Assembly (NCBI RefSeq): GCF_000004075.3
Contig: NC_026655.2
Span: forward strand, 24,599,489 to 24,663,488
Length of the DNA: 64,000 nucleotides
DNA from: Cucumis sativus
Lineage: Eukaryota; Streptophyta; Magnoliopsida; Cucurbitales; Cucurbitaceae
Direction of reading: 5' to 3'
The position numbers and the translations under genes are program-made. Under the pieces are notes generated by a model, which saw only the letters and a list, made by a program, of their open reading frames with translations, made no database searches and was not told the origin of the DNA. Shown one piece after another: positions 51,400 through 64,000 of this stretch. Positions within the stretch are counted from its first letter, which is position 1. Every line of letters begins with the position of its first letter.

Positions 51400-54150
51400 A
51401 AATCTAAAAAAAAAAGAATTAAAAAGAAAACTAGATATAAGTCATTCAACTGACCTTCAAACAAAAGAAGAAAAATTCACTATCATGTAATGTATACAAT
51501 GAAAAGTTAAAAAGCAAAGAACAAGTGATGACACGAAAAATCCATAATGAACATCTCAATCTCCACCTATCTAAATTCATATTACTATATAAAAAAAAAA
51601 AAAAAAAAAACTCTTATTAGTTTAGTTTGCATCTTTCTACAAAGATTTTTTTATGAACAAAATGTGCTACAATTAAAGAAGATGGTGTGGAATGTGTGGT
51701 GGTAATAATCATTTTGGTTTGCCTTTAAAATTGGGAATAGAGGTTTGAGAGACTAATTAAAGGGTTTGATTTGGGAATAGAGGTTTGAGACAAAATCATA
51801 AATTAGTTAGCTTTTTTTCATAAAAAAAAGTTTGTGATGTAATGGGACTTACCCTATATGGCTATTTCTTTGGAATAACTCTATCTAGTGGGTTTTTCCT
51901 TTTGAAATAATTAAATATATATATCCATGCTTTATGGTAAGAAAAAGGGCATAGTTGAGAAAGACTTGCATTGGGTAGGTTCAATTAATTATCAAAGAAT
52001 TGATCATTAAAAGAAAAAAGAAAAAGAACTCTCAAGTTAAGAGACAATTGACAAAAATGATTAGATTGTAAAGACCCTACATATAGAAGGCCAAACACCT
52101 CTCTCTCCATCATTATATAAAATGATAATAAAACAATTAAAAATAGTACATGCATGCATGTGTATGTTTTAAGAAAGTTCATATATATATATATATATAG
52201 AAAATAAGCACAAAAGAGAAGTATTATGTCATTTGGTTGAGGATATATCTTCGAGGTTTGTAAGTAACTTCGAGATACTTAAAATCATAATTGTTACGTC
52301 TCAAACACTATGCAAACTTTGCATGGTTTTAATTAGTCCAAATCAATTTGGATGATATAATATCCATTTTCTACACCAGCGTGAATTCAAACGTTAACTT
52401 GATTTTGAATTCTTTTCTTTTATTGAAATGGATTTAAAATCTTTAAGGATTTGAATTACATATAAATTGACTTATGTGATGAATTTGAGCTTGTTTAAAA
52501 GAAGAAGAAAAAGTGATACAACCACATCACATCAACAATTCGTCGATCGACATCAACCAGATTTTAATGAACTGAAAAACAACTTCTATTTAACCTTGTT
52601 TTCAAGTACTACTCTTAGAAGTCTTAAGTAATTAGTCGTATATCTAAAGGCTAATTAGAACTTAGATGGATTCATGGCAATAATTCTTTTGGCTCTATAT
52701 TGTGCCTTAGATATAAGGTTGTAGAGCCTTCCTATTTCTAGGCTCTTGGTTATGTGTTATTTAATTTTGTGAGACTCGTTTATATTTTAAGATCATTTGT
52801 AGCATTAAGACTGGGTTGGACATGGTAATTTAAACGATCAATTTTATGAATTAACAGATAAAATAAGTTTCAACAAAACAAATATAAAGTTGAGAGTGTG
52901 ATACAATCCAATGGTCTTCATATACGAGCTAATCCAAGTAATATGTCCCTTCATGATTATGAGTATCCACTAAACCTCTTGAAAAGCTCTAACTCATAAT
53001 GAAAATAGGATAAATATACTCCATATATTGGATAAAATGTCATATGTTACAATGTGAAAAAATGATGGAATAGCAGAAAAATAGAAAGACGTCTGCAATA
53101 AAAGAGTGGTTCAGGTTGTTGAACAAAGCCTATGTATACACTTCGTCTAAGGTTGCCTCTAGGATTGATTCAATTCAACCCTTTTCAAGATGAGTTTCAC
53201 TCTTACACCCACATAATTCTTACAGACTAAAATAACCTAAAGAGATCCTATTCTTTAGATCAGGAACTTTAGTTCATGTGAAGCCAGTGTGGATGGATTT
53301 TTGTCAAACGCTCGGATTTTTCATTTTTTTTTTCTAAATGAATGTGACACATCTATTATATCAAAGAACAGCTTGGAAGCGAAAAATATGAAAAACTCAA
53401 ACTAGTATAGAAAGGTTCGTTTTCTAGGCCGATTTAGGTATCGCATAAGAATAAAAGTTATACAACTATCCTTTGGGTGGATAGTGAAATATCATAAGGG
53501 AAGCACATGAAGGCGTTCTTAGCCTTTGAGAGTTAAGTGCATCAAACTTTGCATTCTTTGATAGCTGATAGTCAAAGAGTTTTTCTCCATCTCATTTGTG
53601 TTCCGAACGTCACACATTAATCTTTTTATAAGGAATAGAAATCTTACACTTGCTTGATAAAATTATTCACATTTCTAATTATTTACTTGCTAACGTGATA
53701 GTTTATACTTTAAGCTAACATATTGGGAAGCAAATGAATTTGAGCTCAAGTAGTCTAATCTTTGTCACACCATTAATTAACTAATGGATATTAAAAATGA
53801 TGGTAAAAGATTTCAAGCCCTTCATCAACTTTATGGAAAATGTATTCTTCAAATGTGAACTTGAAGGTCCGTGTATAGATTATAAAGTGTTTAGTTTATT
53901 GTTATTGAATCTTTTTAACAAGTAGCTCACTTATTATATTAGAAGTTGTTATCTTTTGAATATATTTTTTAAAATAAGAGAATCAATTGTATATGGTGGA
54001 CATAATATAAAACTATATTTCATCCAAAAAGTTGGAATGTTGAGTTAAATTGTGAGCTAAGATGAGTTTATTAAGTTGTGTGAATTTGTCAATTAGATGT
54101 TAAGTTGAGTGAAAAAATAGTTCATGTGTTATCATGTATGTGATAAAAAC
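51400..54150. other. intergenic DNA, nothing recognised
   Basis: It contains a 20-base direct repeat (ttgggaatagaggtttgaga at 51731 and 51771), a poly-A run near 51591-51611 and a short (AT)n run near 52182-52198. No gene could be supported. Confidence 0.5.
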
Positions 54151-54161
54151 ATATTACATTC

Positions 54162-54469
54162 TGTAACGTTCGAGATTAGAAGGGAGACATGAATGAACCG
54201 GATATCACATCTGAATGAGAGAGATCATAAGTACATGAAAGTAATGTTAAAAAAGACTTAAAAGAATTAAAAATTAATACTTATATCCAACAAAATGCAC
54301 CTTCCTTTTCGGTGGCTCAATCATAGGAACTTCGAAGTTAAGCGTGCTTATTCCTAGAATGCATGTGAATGAGGACAAAGCATCTTGAAAGAATTTGTGT
54401 TGGTTTGTGGGGAGAACTTTCACTCTAATAATCAAATCTTGATCCGAATCCTAGGCCTCGGGCGTTACA
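54162..54469 (+). mobile_element. solo LTR of a Cassandra-like TRIM element
   Basis: The 308-base element starts tgtaacgttcgag and ends ctcgggcgttaca, giving TG...CA ends with short inverted repeats and a perfect 5-bp target-site duplication. The interior carries 5S rRNA-like sequence around the box A region, which is the hallmark of Cassandra, a family of terminal-repeat retrotransposons in miniature. No second LTR, primer-binding site or internal domain follows, so this is a solo LTR left by recombination. It encodes no protein. Confidence 0.85.
54319..54403 (+). other. 5S rRNA-like segment with Pol III box A, inside the solo LTR
   Basis: gaagttaagcgtgctt (box A core agttaagcgtgctt at 54336-54349) matches plant 5S rRNA, and cctagaatg and the final tgtgttgg echo the later 5S regions in degraded form. 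It is far too diverged and short to be a functional 5S gene. Confidence 0.75.
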
Positions 54470-54479
54470 CATTCACTTT

Positions 54480-57400
54480 TTAGTAAAGCTTTTACTTTTC
54501 CCATTTTGAATTTTCCAAAATGTATTATATCCAAGAAAAATACTTTCATCTATAAGCAAATCATATCAACGATTTGTGGATGATTTTGAATTGCATGATA
54601 TAATTGGCATAAAAGAAGAACAAAAGTGATAGACTCAAAAAAAAAAAAAAAAAACTAGATTCATACTAAAAGCAGAACCCTAAAATCAAAATAGGCATAA
54701 AGTCGAGAGAGAGGGTTAGCTTGGGTCAAGGCCAAAGCCAACGTGTCATCCTTCGTCAATCATAACAAAATGCCTAATAGAGAGTCATATGCTTATGCAT
54801 GCGCTCAAACTCAAGAACATCATCCTATAACCAAAAAGGACATGAGGAAATGTCCTCCTTTGCACGCATTGGATAGATAGAGGATTATCCTAATGTCGTT
54901 CCAAAATTTACCGATGATAAATTAGGTCATATATTAATCTACATACTTCTATAAATACATCATTAATTAATATAAGTTCTAAGGAAAATAATTCAATAAT
55001 CACTCTCAAATTCTAAAGTTTCCATATACGTATACGTACACTCTTTGACTTGAACATCAGAGTGTATGATGACGAACACTACATTTTTGTGCATATTTAG
55101 TCTTCCTTTATTTTACAAGTCGATCATATATTTTTCTTCCTCTAAAAAAATTATCATTGTTATCACATGAAGATCACACTATTTTCCATATCCGAATTGT
55201 TTTTGCTTCAACCTCATCAAAGCCAAAAACTTCCTTCTTCTTCTTCCTTTTTTTGTATTAGTTTTTTTTTTCTTTTTCTTTTGTGGAGATTTTAAAAGAT
55301 CCCATCTCACTAATGGTCAAGAAGAAAAAATAAGATAGCATGGGAAAAAGGTATGTAATCTAACAAAGACACATCCTCAAACTTTGGAATAACCCTATTT
55401 TTCCCTTTTGACAAAGTTTAAGAACTCACCAAAACCATTCAATATTAATTAGACCCCACATGCATAACAGCCTGTTCAATTTCATGAACAATTTTATTAA
55501 AATGATGGAGAAGACTTAATATGATCTATGTATAGATCCTATATATAATAAAATATCAATTACAAATCACATCCTATAGATTTGCTTATTTTTCCAAATA
55601 AAAAAAGATACCTCTGATCTGTTTAGAATATAGTTTGGACAACTTTCTTACTTTATGCAATTTTGAAAGACCATACTCATTCTATTAATTAACTACAATG
55701 AAACTAGTCTACACTTTCCATATATATTTTTTCAATTATATGTGTGAATTAATTGGGAATGCATCGTTGTAGATATATATGAAAGTAGAGATAGTTTATG
55801 TTGATCTTTAATGAACCCATGGAAAGAGGTTACCAATACCCTAATTACTTTTTAATGTATGCTATAACATTTGTGGATGTTATCGGCTCAGTTAATGAGT
55901 TTATGAATCTCCAATCTCTTAGTGTACCAGTTTTTTCTTTCTTTTTTGGTAAATGTGGTATAGTATATTGCAAAAATGTAACCATTAAGCCTAAGGTCAA
56001 GACAGTACAAAGCAAGAGTTGAAGCTGATCACAACCAAAACACATAAACTATGCAAAGGACAAGTTCAATTCACATATTGATTAAAAAAACCATTGCAAT
56101 CACAAGAAAAGAAATTAATAATTATCCCCAGTCCTTTAAAGGGTTCTTGGAGGTTCACCAAAAGTTTAGACTCATTAATCGTAACGCAGCAATCAACGCC
56201 ACAGGGGGAGATATCTCACGAGGACAATACAAAAAGAAAGGATAGAAACAACAGTATGTTTAGACAACAATGGCATATCCTGGCTACGGGTCACTTGATT
56301 ATTAACCATATAACCTGACTTAAATAATGCAAAACCATGAGCCTCCACCACTACAAAAAAAACTTTTCAATAGTAGCCGCAATTACCTCTAAGATAGAGG
56401 GGCAACAACAACCTACCTACAACTTGGACCCTTTGCACTGAACAGGAGCCAAATTTGTCAATAGAATGTGACCGAAACCGCTGCACTGAACACACTTGCA
56501 TGACCTTCCAAACATACTGTACCAAGATATATCTCAAAATCCTGAAATGTCACAAAGTGGAAAAAGATCATCCTCCACTCCCACCTCAACACGAAGATGG
56601 AAAACAAAATCGTAGATGTGAGAATTAATGTTAATTTAATGTTTTGATCAACGTCTCAAGAACTTAGTCCAGCTGTGTATGCAAATTTGAACTTTCAAAC
56701 AAAAATAATGTCATGATCAACCACTCATCCATATACTTTTTTACTTTTACAATAATGTCTCAACTAAATAATAAGGTTATCTTTCAATTGTGGTACACTC
56801 CACATTTCAAAATACTATCTAGAAATATACCAACATCGTTAAAATAAATTAACGATAAAATAGCATGCCTAAACATATATAATTTGATCAAATAATCGTT
56901 GGACATATTTTGTCCTTTTGCAATAGTTTGTAGCTAGGCTTTAAATTTTAATTCTTGTTTGCACCATTATAGTGTGTGTGGTGCAATTATATTATAGAGA
57001 AAAAGAAAAGGGTATGAATAGAAATGAATCCGTTGCATTATAATATAAAGATACAAAAACTTGAATAATAATGGATATGAATATATATAACAAAAGTGTG
57101 AGCTGTGATACATATCTATATCTGTATAGACCAAACAATAATAATGGCTTTGATCAAGCCCTAATGGAGTAGAGCGGTGGAAGCAAAGTGGTGGGGGATA
57201 TGGGGGGCTCCTTCGTCACCCTCTTGTGTGAACAACAAAATTACAATCCTTGAATTTGTACATTGCTTATTGGTACGTTGACTCAAATCATCACAAAGAA
57301 AAAGACGACAAAGAAAATGTAGAAAGTTGAGGATTTTGGGTCTTGTGATAGGAACAAAATCAACAACCAAAGAAAAAAACAAATGGTTTGAAATGGTTCG

Positions 57401-57810
57401 AATATGTTATTTGGTGTTTTGAACGATTAAAGTAGAAGGTTTAGAGTGTACTACATAAACTTATTTTATGAATTCCTCTCATATAATTAAAAAACAAATT
57501 GTTCTTTCTATGTATGTGGCAGCTGACAAATTGTTAGTAAACGAATCTTGGTATCGATTCTCCTATTGTCTTATGTTTTTGGTTTTCTTTTATTATTTGT
57601 CGTTTTCTTAACAAAAAAACGTGAAAGAGTAACGAATAAAGATCGATAAGTATATTAATTATTACACGGTTCTCACAAAGAGAGTATTTTTATCATTAGA
57701 GAGAGAAATATCAAATAAGTAGAATGTCGAATCACCATTGACATGGAATTTTATGTATGACACATTTGTAAATTCTAGGCTCAAAACTATAAATAACGTA
57801 TAATGTTATA
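54480..57810. other. intergenic DNA, no gene recognised
   Basis: A region at about 55800-56320 has somewhat mixed composition and overlapping short open frames on both strands, but no domain or splice-linked exon is evident. The frame at 57161-57382 (minus) is also unsupported. Confidence 0.45.
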
Positions 57811-57814
57811 ATTT

Positions 57815-58290
57815 AGGGTGTATTTGATAACCCAAATTTTGTTTTCTGTTTTTTGTTTTGAAAATTAATTTTTTTAAAAAAATTGGTGTGTTTGATAACT
57901 AATTTGTCGTTTTTTCTTTTAACAAGATACTTGTTTTCAAAATTAGGAAAGAAATTGCAAATAATAATAAAAAAAAAAAGAAAAAAAATTAAAATAGCAA
58001 AATTAGGAAAGAAATTGCAAATAATAATAAAAAAAAGAAAAAAAATTAAAATATATTTATAACTTATAGCAAATGAGATAGTCATTGATATGTTTTAGTA
58101 ATAGAAGATTATCATTGATAGAATCCAAAATTTTGCTATAGCTTGTAAATATTTTAATTTATTTTGCTAATTTTGAAAATGCCCCAAAAAAGCTTTCGGA
58201 AAAAGACATTTTGTTTTAAATAAATAAAAATTAAAAAAAACAAAGAAAAATCGAAAATCGAAATGGTCACCAAACAGACTTTAGGTTTTG
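57815..58290. mobile_element. hAT-like MITE with internal duplication and nested TATCA repeat
   Basis: The left end gggtgtatttgataac and the right end gtcaccaaacagacttt are inverted imperfect copies of the common gggtgtttggtaac hAT-type terminus. Inside, a block of about 60 bases with attaggaaagaaattgcaaa occurs twice in tandem (from about 57940 and 58000). At about 58070-58185 there is a TATCA-type repeat (tatcattgatagaatccaaa). I see no clear 8-bp target duplication. Confidence 0.5.
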
Positions 58291-58479
58291 AGAGTACGCT
58301 CCACCAAAGTCTCTAAGACTCATGTTAATAGTGCGGAACGTTACGGTCTAAGTTGATATATTTTGGTACATCTACTAATTCTTCTCATCTGTATGTTGTT
58401 GACAAAAATAATAATGAACGACTTCGAGTAATACGTCACACAACAAATTCAAGGAATTTCAACGTGGAAAATCCTTTGT

Positions 58480-58650
58480 TTGGGGCATTTCTTCGAATAG
58501 CTTCCCTGCATTACTCAACCAAACAAAGGGGGGTTAGGTTGGTTGGCGGTGCTATATACCTTCGCTGCCGCCCGGCATTGCACGGCACGGCAGGTGGTGC
58601 ATGCGGCAACATTTAGTGATGTATGCAATGTTCCATGCACCGTCCATTCT
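58480..58650. other. short GC-rich patch
   Basis: gctgccgcccggcattgcac and following sequence are GC-rich and contain nested ggcacggca and tgcatgcggc words. An open frame covers it (58353-58616), but the protein is not recognised. Its origin is unknown. Confidence 0.25.
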
Positions 58651-58659
58651 TAATTAGGT

Positions 58660-61600
58660 TTTTCTTCCATTGAGTGTGATGGGAGTTGAATTTTTTATCA
58701 AATCTTTTTTCAAGATTATCAATGTAACACACTTTTTTCTCTCCTAATTAGTATTGAAAAGACATTTCTATTATCAAATATATAGACAAAATATCTAGTT
58801 AAGAATCAACCCTATTTAAATATGAATAGAAAACATATACACAGTAAAAGAAAAATCGACACACACAAATTTATATGGTTCACTAACCGTGTGTGTTAGG
58901 AACGCGTACATCCATAAAATTTAGGGACGTTTGCAAAAATAGTAAAAAAAAAAAAAGAATGATAATAGAGTCCATGATATTACATTTTCTAAATTTCAAA
59001 AATAGCAAATTTAAAAAGAGATAGCTCTCGTAGACTTTCGATATGTCTAATTATTTGTCTTATTTGCAACATACAAAAAATAGGTACTATGATCTCCTTA
59101 ATTTTTTCTAAATTATTTTGTCATCTAATTCAATTTTCCTAAAATTTAAAGATGGCAATTTATTATTACATAGAATAGTTCAGATTATAAACTAAATGCG
59201 CCTTTAAAGTTAATTTCAATTTATACGAGGAAGAGTTAAAATTACCATAAACAACAAAAATATGACAAATATGAATACAACTCAGGTTTCTAGGGCATTG
59301 CCCATAAAATCCGACTTGAATGCATCACTACCTCTTAAAATGAAATACTAACTAAGCTTCGTATTTTTTATTTGAAGAGCTAAATACCATATTTAAAACA
59401 TATTCCCATGTACATAAATATTTTCGTGCATACGTTTATTCACAAATATTATTCTTGATTTATATTTTAGTTATCATATATGTTGTACATATGGAATGAA
59501 AGGAATATAATCGCATATCTTTAACAACGTACCAAGATACAAGAGCATGCATTACTAATTTGTAGAAGATTGTGCATGCATGGGTTGATTGGTGGTTGGT
59601 TGTATCTCTCAAACCTCTTCTCGAGTTATAGTCGACTCTTCTCGAGTTATGGTCGACTACAGTAGTATTAATGATGAAGATGTTACGAATGTTGTAATAT
59701 AGTTGAGATGTGTTGTAGTAAAATAAAAGCATAATTAGTACACTAAGAACGTTATAAAAGTCAGTAATATAATAACAAATTAAAATTTAGAAGTATGTAA
59801 TAAGGTTTAATTTAAAGAGTAGTTTCAACTACAATTAGTTGAAGAAATTGGGAAATGGTAAAGGTTGCAAGAACCGGCCTAATGCCTATAAATGATAAAC
59901 AAAATATAACTTTTTTATACATTAGGCCTTAATATGTGGCTTCGTCTTGATCTTCTTCTTCTTCTTCTGTTAATTTTGTTGAATTTTGCACTTTACCTAC
60001 TTCATCACTATCTTTAATTCTCAACATCAAATTCTACTTTTAGTCTAAGCTATGGACTAATAAAGATTTATTTGACATATATCTAACTTGCTTGTTATTG
60101 ATTGGAAATTAAAAGTTTGACTAATTAGGTTGGATACACATGATGAAGGGGAGCCAGATAACTCATTAATACCTTTTATTCATATATGAAATTTAGATCT
60201 AAAATTTAAGTAATCGATCGTTTTCAAAGGCAACTTATTAACAAATATAGCAAAATGTGACTATTATATATATATCAATTGTTGTTGCTTATCAACGTGA
60301 TAATAAATCTATCATTGAGTAGACAATGATATTTTGTTATATTTTAAGTAGTTTATCAATTTACCTTAAATAGTTTAACACTAAAAAGTGTGTTCATCAA
60401 TTATGAGATGGATTTGAGGCATTGAATTGATTATTATAATTTGTGTCTAATGTTGAATACTATTTTAGATTGGTTTAGAGTAGAGTCATTGAATTAGTTG
60501 TTATATATAGTTAATGGTAATTATTATATACATGTAGATTATTTTTAGTATAAGCTAATGAGAATAAGAGATGTGAGGTAAGAAAATTGTAACCACCATA
60601 ACGAATAAAGATTTAGAATAGCAATACTATGTAGTTAACTATGAATTATAATACATAGAAACACCAATTATTATAAATGGAATTTCAAACAGTGACCGAA
60701 GCTCAGTTCATCCAGCTGATAAAGTTAAAATATTCACGAACGATCCTTAATAGTTTACATTGAATTTTTAATTTAGGACTGTTAAAAATACAACACTCAA
60801 ACTAAAAGCATTAGTATGTATACATGTAGCGCAAATGCAAAAGAAAAAAAACTTATAAACAAAGCAAAAAATTTAGATCAAATTCTCAAAGTAGGGTTAA
60901 AGTGGACTTCTTCTAAATTTGATATATAGTTTGAGAATGAACCAACGCATAAATTATTGGACACACGTGTGATATGCACTAGTAAAAAGAAAACTATATA
61001 TTCCATGTGTGATGGCTACCACTTTCTAATAAAATTTTGATGTAGGATGAAAAATTAAAACATAAGAAAATAAAATTATCGAAGTCTTATTTTATGAAAA
61101 ATGATATCTACTGCGATAAATGACATTACATTGTACTTTGATTTGTTAATTAACTACGCCTATTTATACCAGTAAGAAAGTATATCAAATATAATATGAA
61201 AAAGTTAATTATACTTTCACGAATGAATACTATTTTTAGTGGTTGTCAAACATCCTAATTTTTTCTAAAATAATTTAATAATGTATTCCAAACGCACTCT
61301 AAATCTTTGAGGATATGAAAAGTTATTCAAATAATTTGTGAAGCTGTATGCAGCTCGCCATTAATCTATGTTCTTCCTATAGGTTTAATCTTCCCACAAT
61401 ATTATGGATTTCTCGAGTTCTTTTAACATTCTCGTAAATAATTTGCTTCTATCACAAGAACCATACAATGTCAATAGACCATAGTTAATTAGTTGCTCCT
61501 TCGATGTCGTAGTACCTTGAAACTCATACTTTGAATTGCTCTAATGCATCGTTCTCCATTAGTTGTTGAGGTGTTGTCACACACTTTGTTGACCATTTGA

Positions 61601-63780
61601 GTGACATATCTAGTCCAGTATTGATCTATGTTTTCTCTACTGTATAATAAGGTAAAAGAAAACTATGTAAAAATTATAATTTGAAAAACGTAAAATATAA
61701 AAGAAAAATTAACATGCAAATCATTTACGTGATTTACTAACATTATATTAGTCCACCAGACAAAAAGAACAAATTAATTAGAGATAATATTACAAAATAC
61801 AAAATGGCGACATCTCTCAGAATTAGATAGAATTAATTAAAGTTTATATAACAAACTTTCTCTAAACCCTATAAATACGAATTCTACTTAAACTTGAGTA
61901 ATAGAAACGACACACATTTTTAATAAGTTTTCGTGTTTTAAAAGCGTTATACGACAAATTGAAAACATCAATAAAGGGAAGGAGGGGAAAGGGAGAACAT
62001 GGGGTTCTTCCATTGAAGATAAAAAAATAAAAGAAGACCTAATAGCCACTTTGAGAAGTTGAAATAACACTTTAAGAATTGATCAATTAATTTCTCTAAT
62101 ATATATATAAATAATAAGTTAATTTGAAGTTACAATTGTTATTTAATATATTCTTTTTTATTTATCAAAATAATATATACTTTAATAAGGTATTTATTTC
62201 ATTTAATTTATAATAATTTTCATACACACAAAAACAGATCAGTTGCCAGTTGGGTCTATGGGTATTTCTTTAATAGGTTTTAAATTTTGTATTTCTATCC
62301 AAAAGAAAAATGGTTTGGTATACTGAAATTGCTTTTGTTTTTATTATACATATCTTCAAGGGTTTGACCAAAAGATTGCCCAATTATTTTCTATATATAT
62401 ACATGAGATATTGTCTGTTTTTGTATTTACATTCATTTTGCAAAATATATTCCAATAATTTGTGATTTATTTCAACATCTATTTTTGTTTCATGACTTCC
62501 TCTTTGTATATAATGACAATTCAAAGTTAGTTGTCTTTTTATATTGTGAAAAAAAAAATGAAAATCTCACATTTGAAGTTAACGACAAGTACAAACAAGA
62601 ATGAGGTAGAGCAGTGTCACAATATTACATAAAGCTAAGAACGTTGCAACATTTCGACATAAAAGTGAAGTAGTTTGACAAAAGTACTTAATAGCATCGT
62701 TATGCTTTGCTTTTGCCATGTTATGAAGCAAAAAAACTATACAACGTCAACTAATATCTTTTTATCACTTTATTTTGAAAAATAAAGTTAAGTCTAATAT
62801 AATTTAGAACTCTAGTGACCATTTAAGAGTTCATAATAGCTTAGGATTATGATAGATTCGTCTTATCTTTTTAAATACACAAAACGAGAAACCAAAAATC
62901 AATTGAAGCGAAAAGACCCTAATTAATATTACTTAGCTTTATGCACATTGAAGAAGTTGTTGAGTTACCATCTTGAAAGCATAAAAAGAAAATTCAAAAG
63001 CTTGAGACAATCATGGAGCTTAGCTCACGATGAGAACGAATGGCACACGTCAACTGTTATTATTTCTTTTTCATTTTTCATCTTTGGTTAAAAGTTGTTA
63101 TTTTGCATGTAAATTGGGAAGGAGTTGTTTATCTGTATTTTTAAAATTTAGTCAAGAATTTACATGTTTGTTTCAAGTAAAAATATATAAATGGATGAGT
63201 AAAGTAAAAAAAAAACATATATATTTTAAATTAACACTTTATATTAATATTATCTACTCATACATAACCCATAATTTGATGCTTTAAGTCATAACAACGA
63301 AATAGTAAAATGAGGTTAATAGTTTGAGATTAATGAGAATTGGCTTACTTCCCAATAGAATTAAAAAAAAAAAAGTATTTCTTGAGCAGGTTAAACCTAA
63401 TTAGTCACATTTTAACTGATATGCATTTGATGATAGGGTAACACTATTTATTAATAGGGTATAACTCTTTACTGGCCAAACTATATATATACTCGGTTGA
63501 TCTAAAAACACACCCATAATATTTCTAATAAAAAAAACTCCAAGAGAAAAAGAAAAAATAATTCAACAAATTAACTTCAAACCATACATGATTATATAAA
63601 TCTGAATGCAAACACTAACCAAAGACATACCCTGATTAATATTTTCAATTAACATTATTAAATAAAAACAATAACAATAGCAATAAATCCAATATAATTT
63701 ATTCAAACAAAATAAGAGAAAAATCTAACAAAATTGTGAGATCTCAATGTTTCCCTCCTACCAATAAAATAGAAATAAAA
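58660..63780. other. AT-rich intergenic DNA, nothing recognised
   Basis: It includes a 21-base tandem duplication (cttctcgagttatagtcga type) at about 59617-59658 and a weak TATCA-type repeat at 60240-60350. No protein or RNA gene could be supported. Confidence 0.5.
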
Positions 63781-63829
63781 ATAAAAATACCCTTCAAGAA
63801 TATAATTTTGTAGCTTCACGTGCAGCCTA

Positions 63830-64000
63830 AGCTGTAGATTTGAAAAAAAAAAATTCCCTATTTTCTTTTTCCATTTTCAAAACTTTAAAAGCCCCATTTT
63901 TTCTCATCACAAACCCCAAACCAAACCCAACCATTTTAGCTTCCCCATAATTTCCCCTTTTTTTTTCCTTTTCTTTTCTTTTGGGTCCTCCTCTTTTCCC
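63830..64000 (+). promoter_or_regulatory. possible promoter or leader of a gene beyond the right edge
   Basis: The last bases are strongly pyrimidine-rich (ccccttttt and ttttcttttctttt words, ending in tcctcctcttttccc), like a plant 5' leader. A TATA-like ctttaaaag lies near 63883. The start codon, if any, is outside the window. Confidence 0.3.

Larger units (their letters stand above)
54157..54474. repeat. 5-bp target-site duplication flanking the solo LTR
   Basis: cattc occurs at 54157-54161 directly before the LTR and again at 54470-54474 directly after it. A 5-bp duplication is what LTR retrotransposon integrases leave. Confidence 0.8.

Noticed and set aside
54319..54403. A functional 5S rRNA gene
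   Set aside because: Only the box A region is well kept, the rest is diverged, and it lies inside an LTR with a target-site duplication.
55798..56318. Possible small genes on both strands
   Set aside because: Overlapping short frames without domains, conserved motifs or exon borders; I cannot support a gene.

Overview
This is a nuclear window from a flowering plant. It is AT-rich, its genes carry several introns bounded by GT and AG, and the intergenic DNA is long and full of repeats. Short palindromic TATCA(T/G)TGATA repeats, tRNA-derived SINEs, an Au-type SINE and a Cassandra-like solo LTR suggest a dicot, and I infer a cucurbit, perhaps Cucumis. No database was searched.

Layout. From 1 to about 12.5 kb I see no gene, only AT-rich DNA with tandem duplications (4.6, 5.2, 5.4 and 8.6 kb). 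From about 12.5 to 26.3 kb lies a direct tandem triplication of a short-chain dehydrogenase/reductase (SDR) gene resembling plant NADPH-dependent pterin aldehyde reductase. Copy 1 (12805-15023) is broken: it has lost exon 3 and has a stop codon across its last exon junction. Copies 2 (17742-19982, 250 aa) and 3 (22279-24760, 248 aa) rebuild into intact five-exon genes. Each unit also carries the same decayed minus-strand coding-like sequence downstream.

From 26.7 to 36.7 kb are two conserved housekeeping genes on the plus strand. BRX1 (eight coding exons, 317 aa) is a Brix-domain 60S ribosome assembly factor with a site II element and a telo-box in its promoter. ALG13 (three coding exons, 177 aa) is the catalytic subunit of the second GlcNAc transferase of N-glycan precursor synthesis; its introns hold SINEs and a GC-richer block of unknown origin. 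From 43.06 to 45.96 kb is a six-exon membrane-anchored receptor-like kinase (432 aa) whose catalytic loop reads HRN instead of HRD.

From 46 to 64 kb I find no convincing protein gene. This part holds MITE-like elements, a tRNA-derived SINE, a solo LTR with an intact 5-bp target-site duplication and 5S rRNA-like sequence, and microsatellites. The last 200 bases look like the promoter and leader of a gene beyond the right edge.

The genes do not form a pathway. The most informative features are the evolving SDR cluster, with its pseudogene, an apparent gene-conversion patch and transposon-altered promoters, the HRN kinase, and the Cassandra-like solo LTR. I did not find a clearly new biological system.
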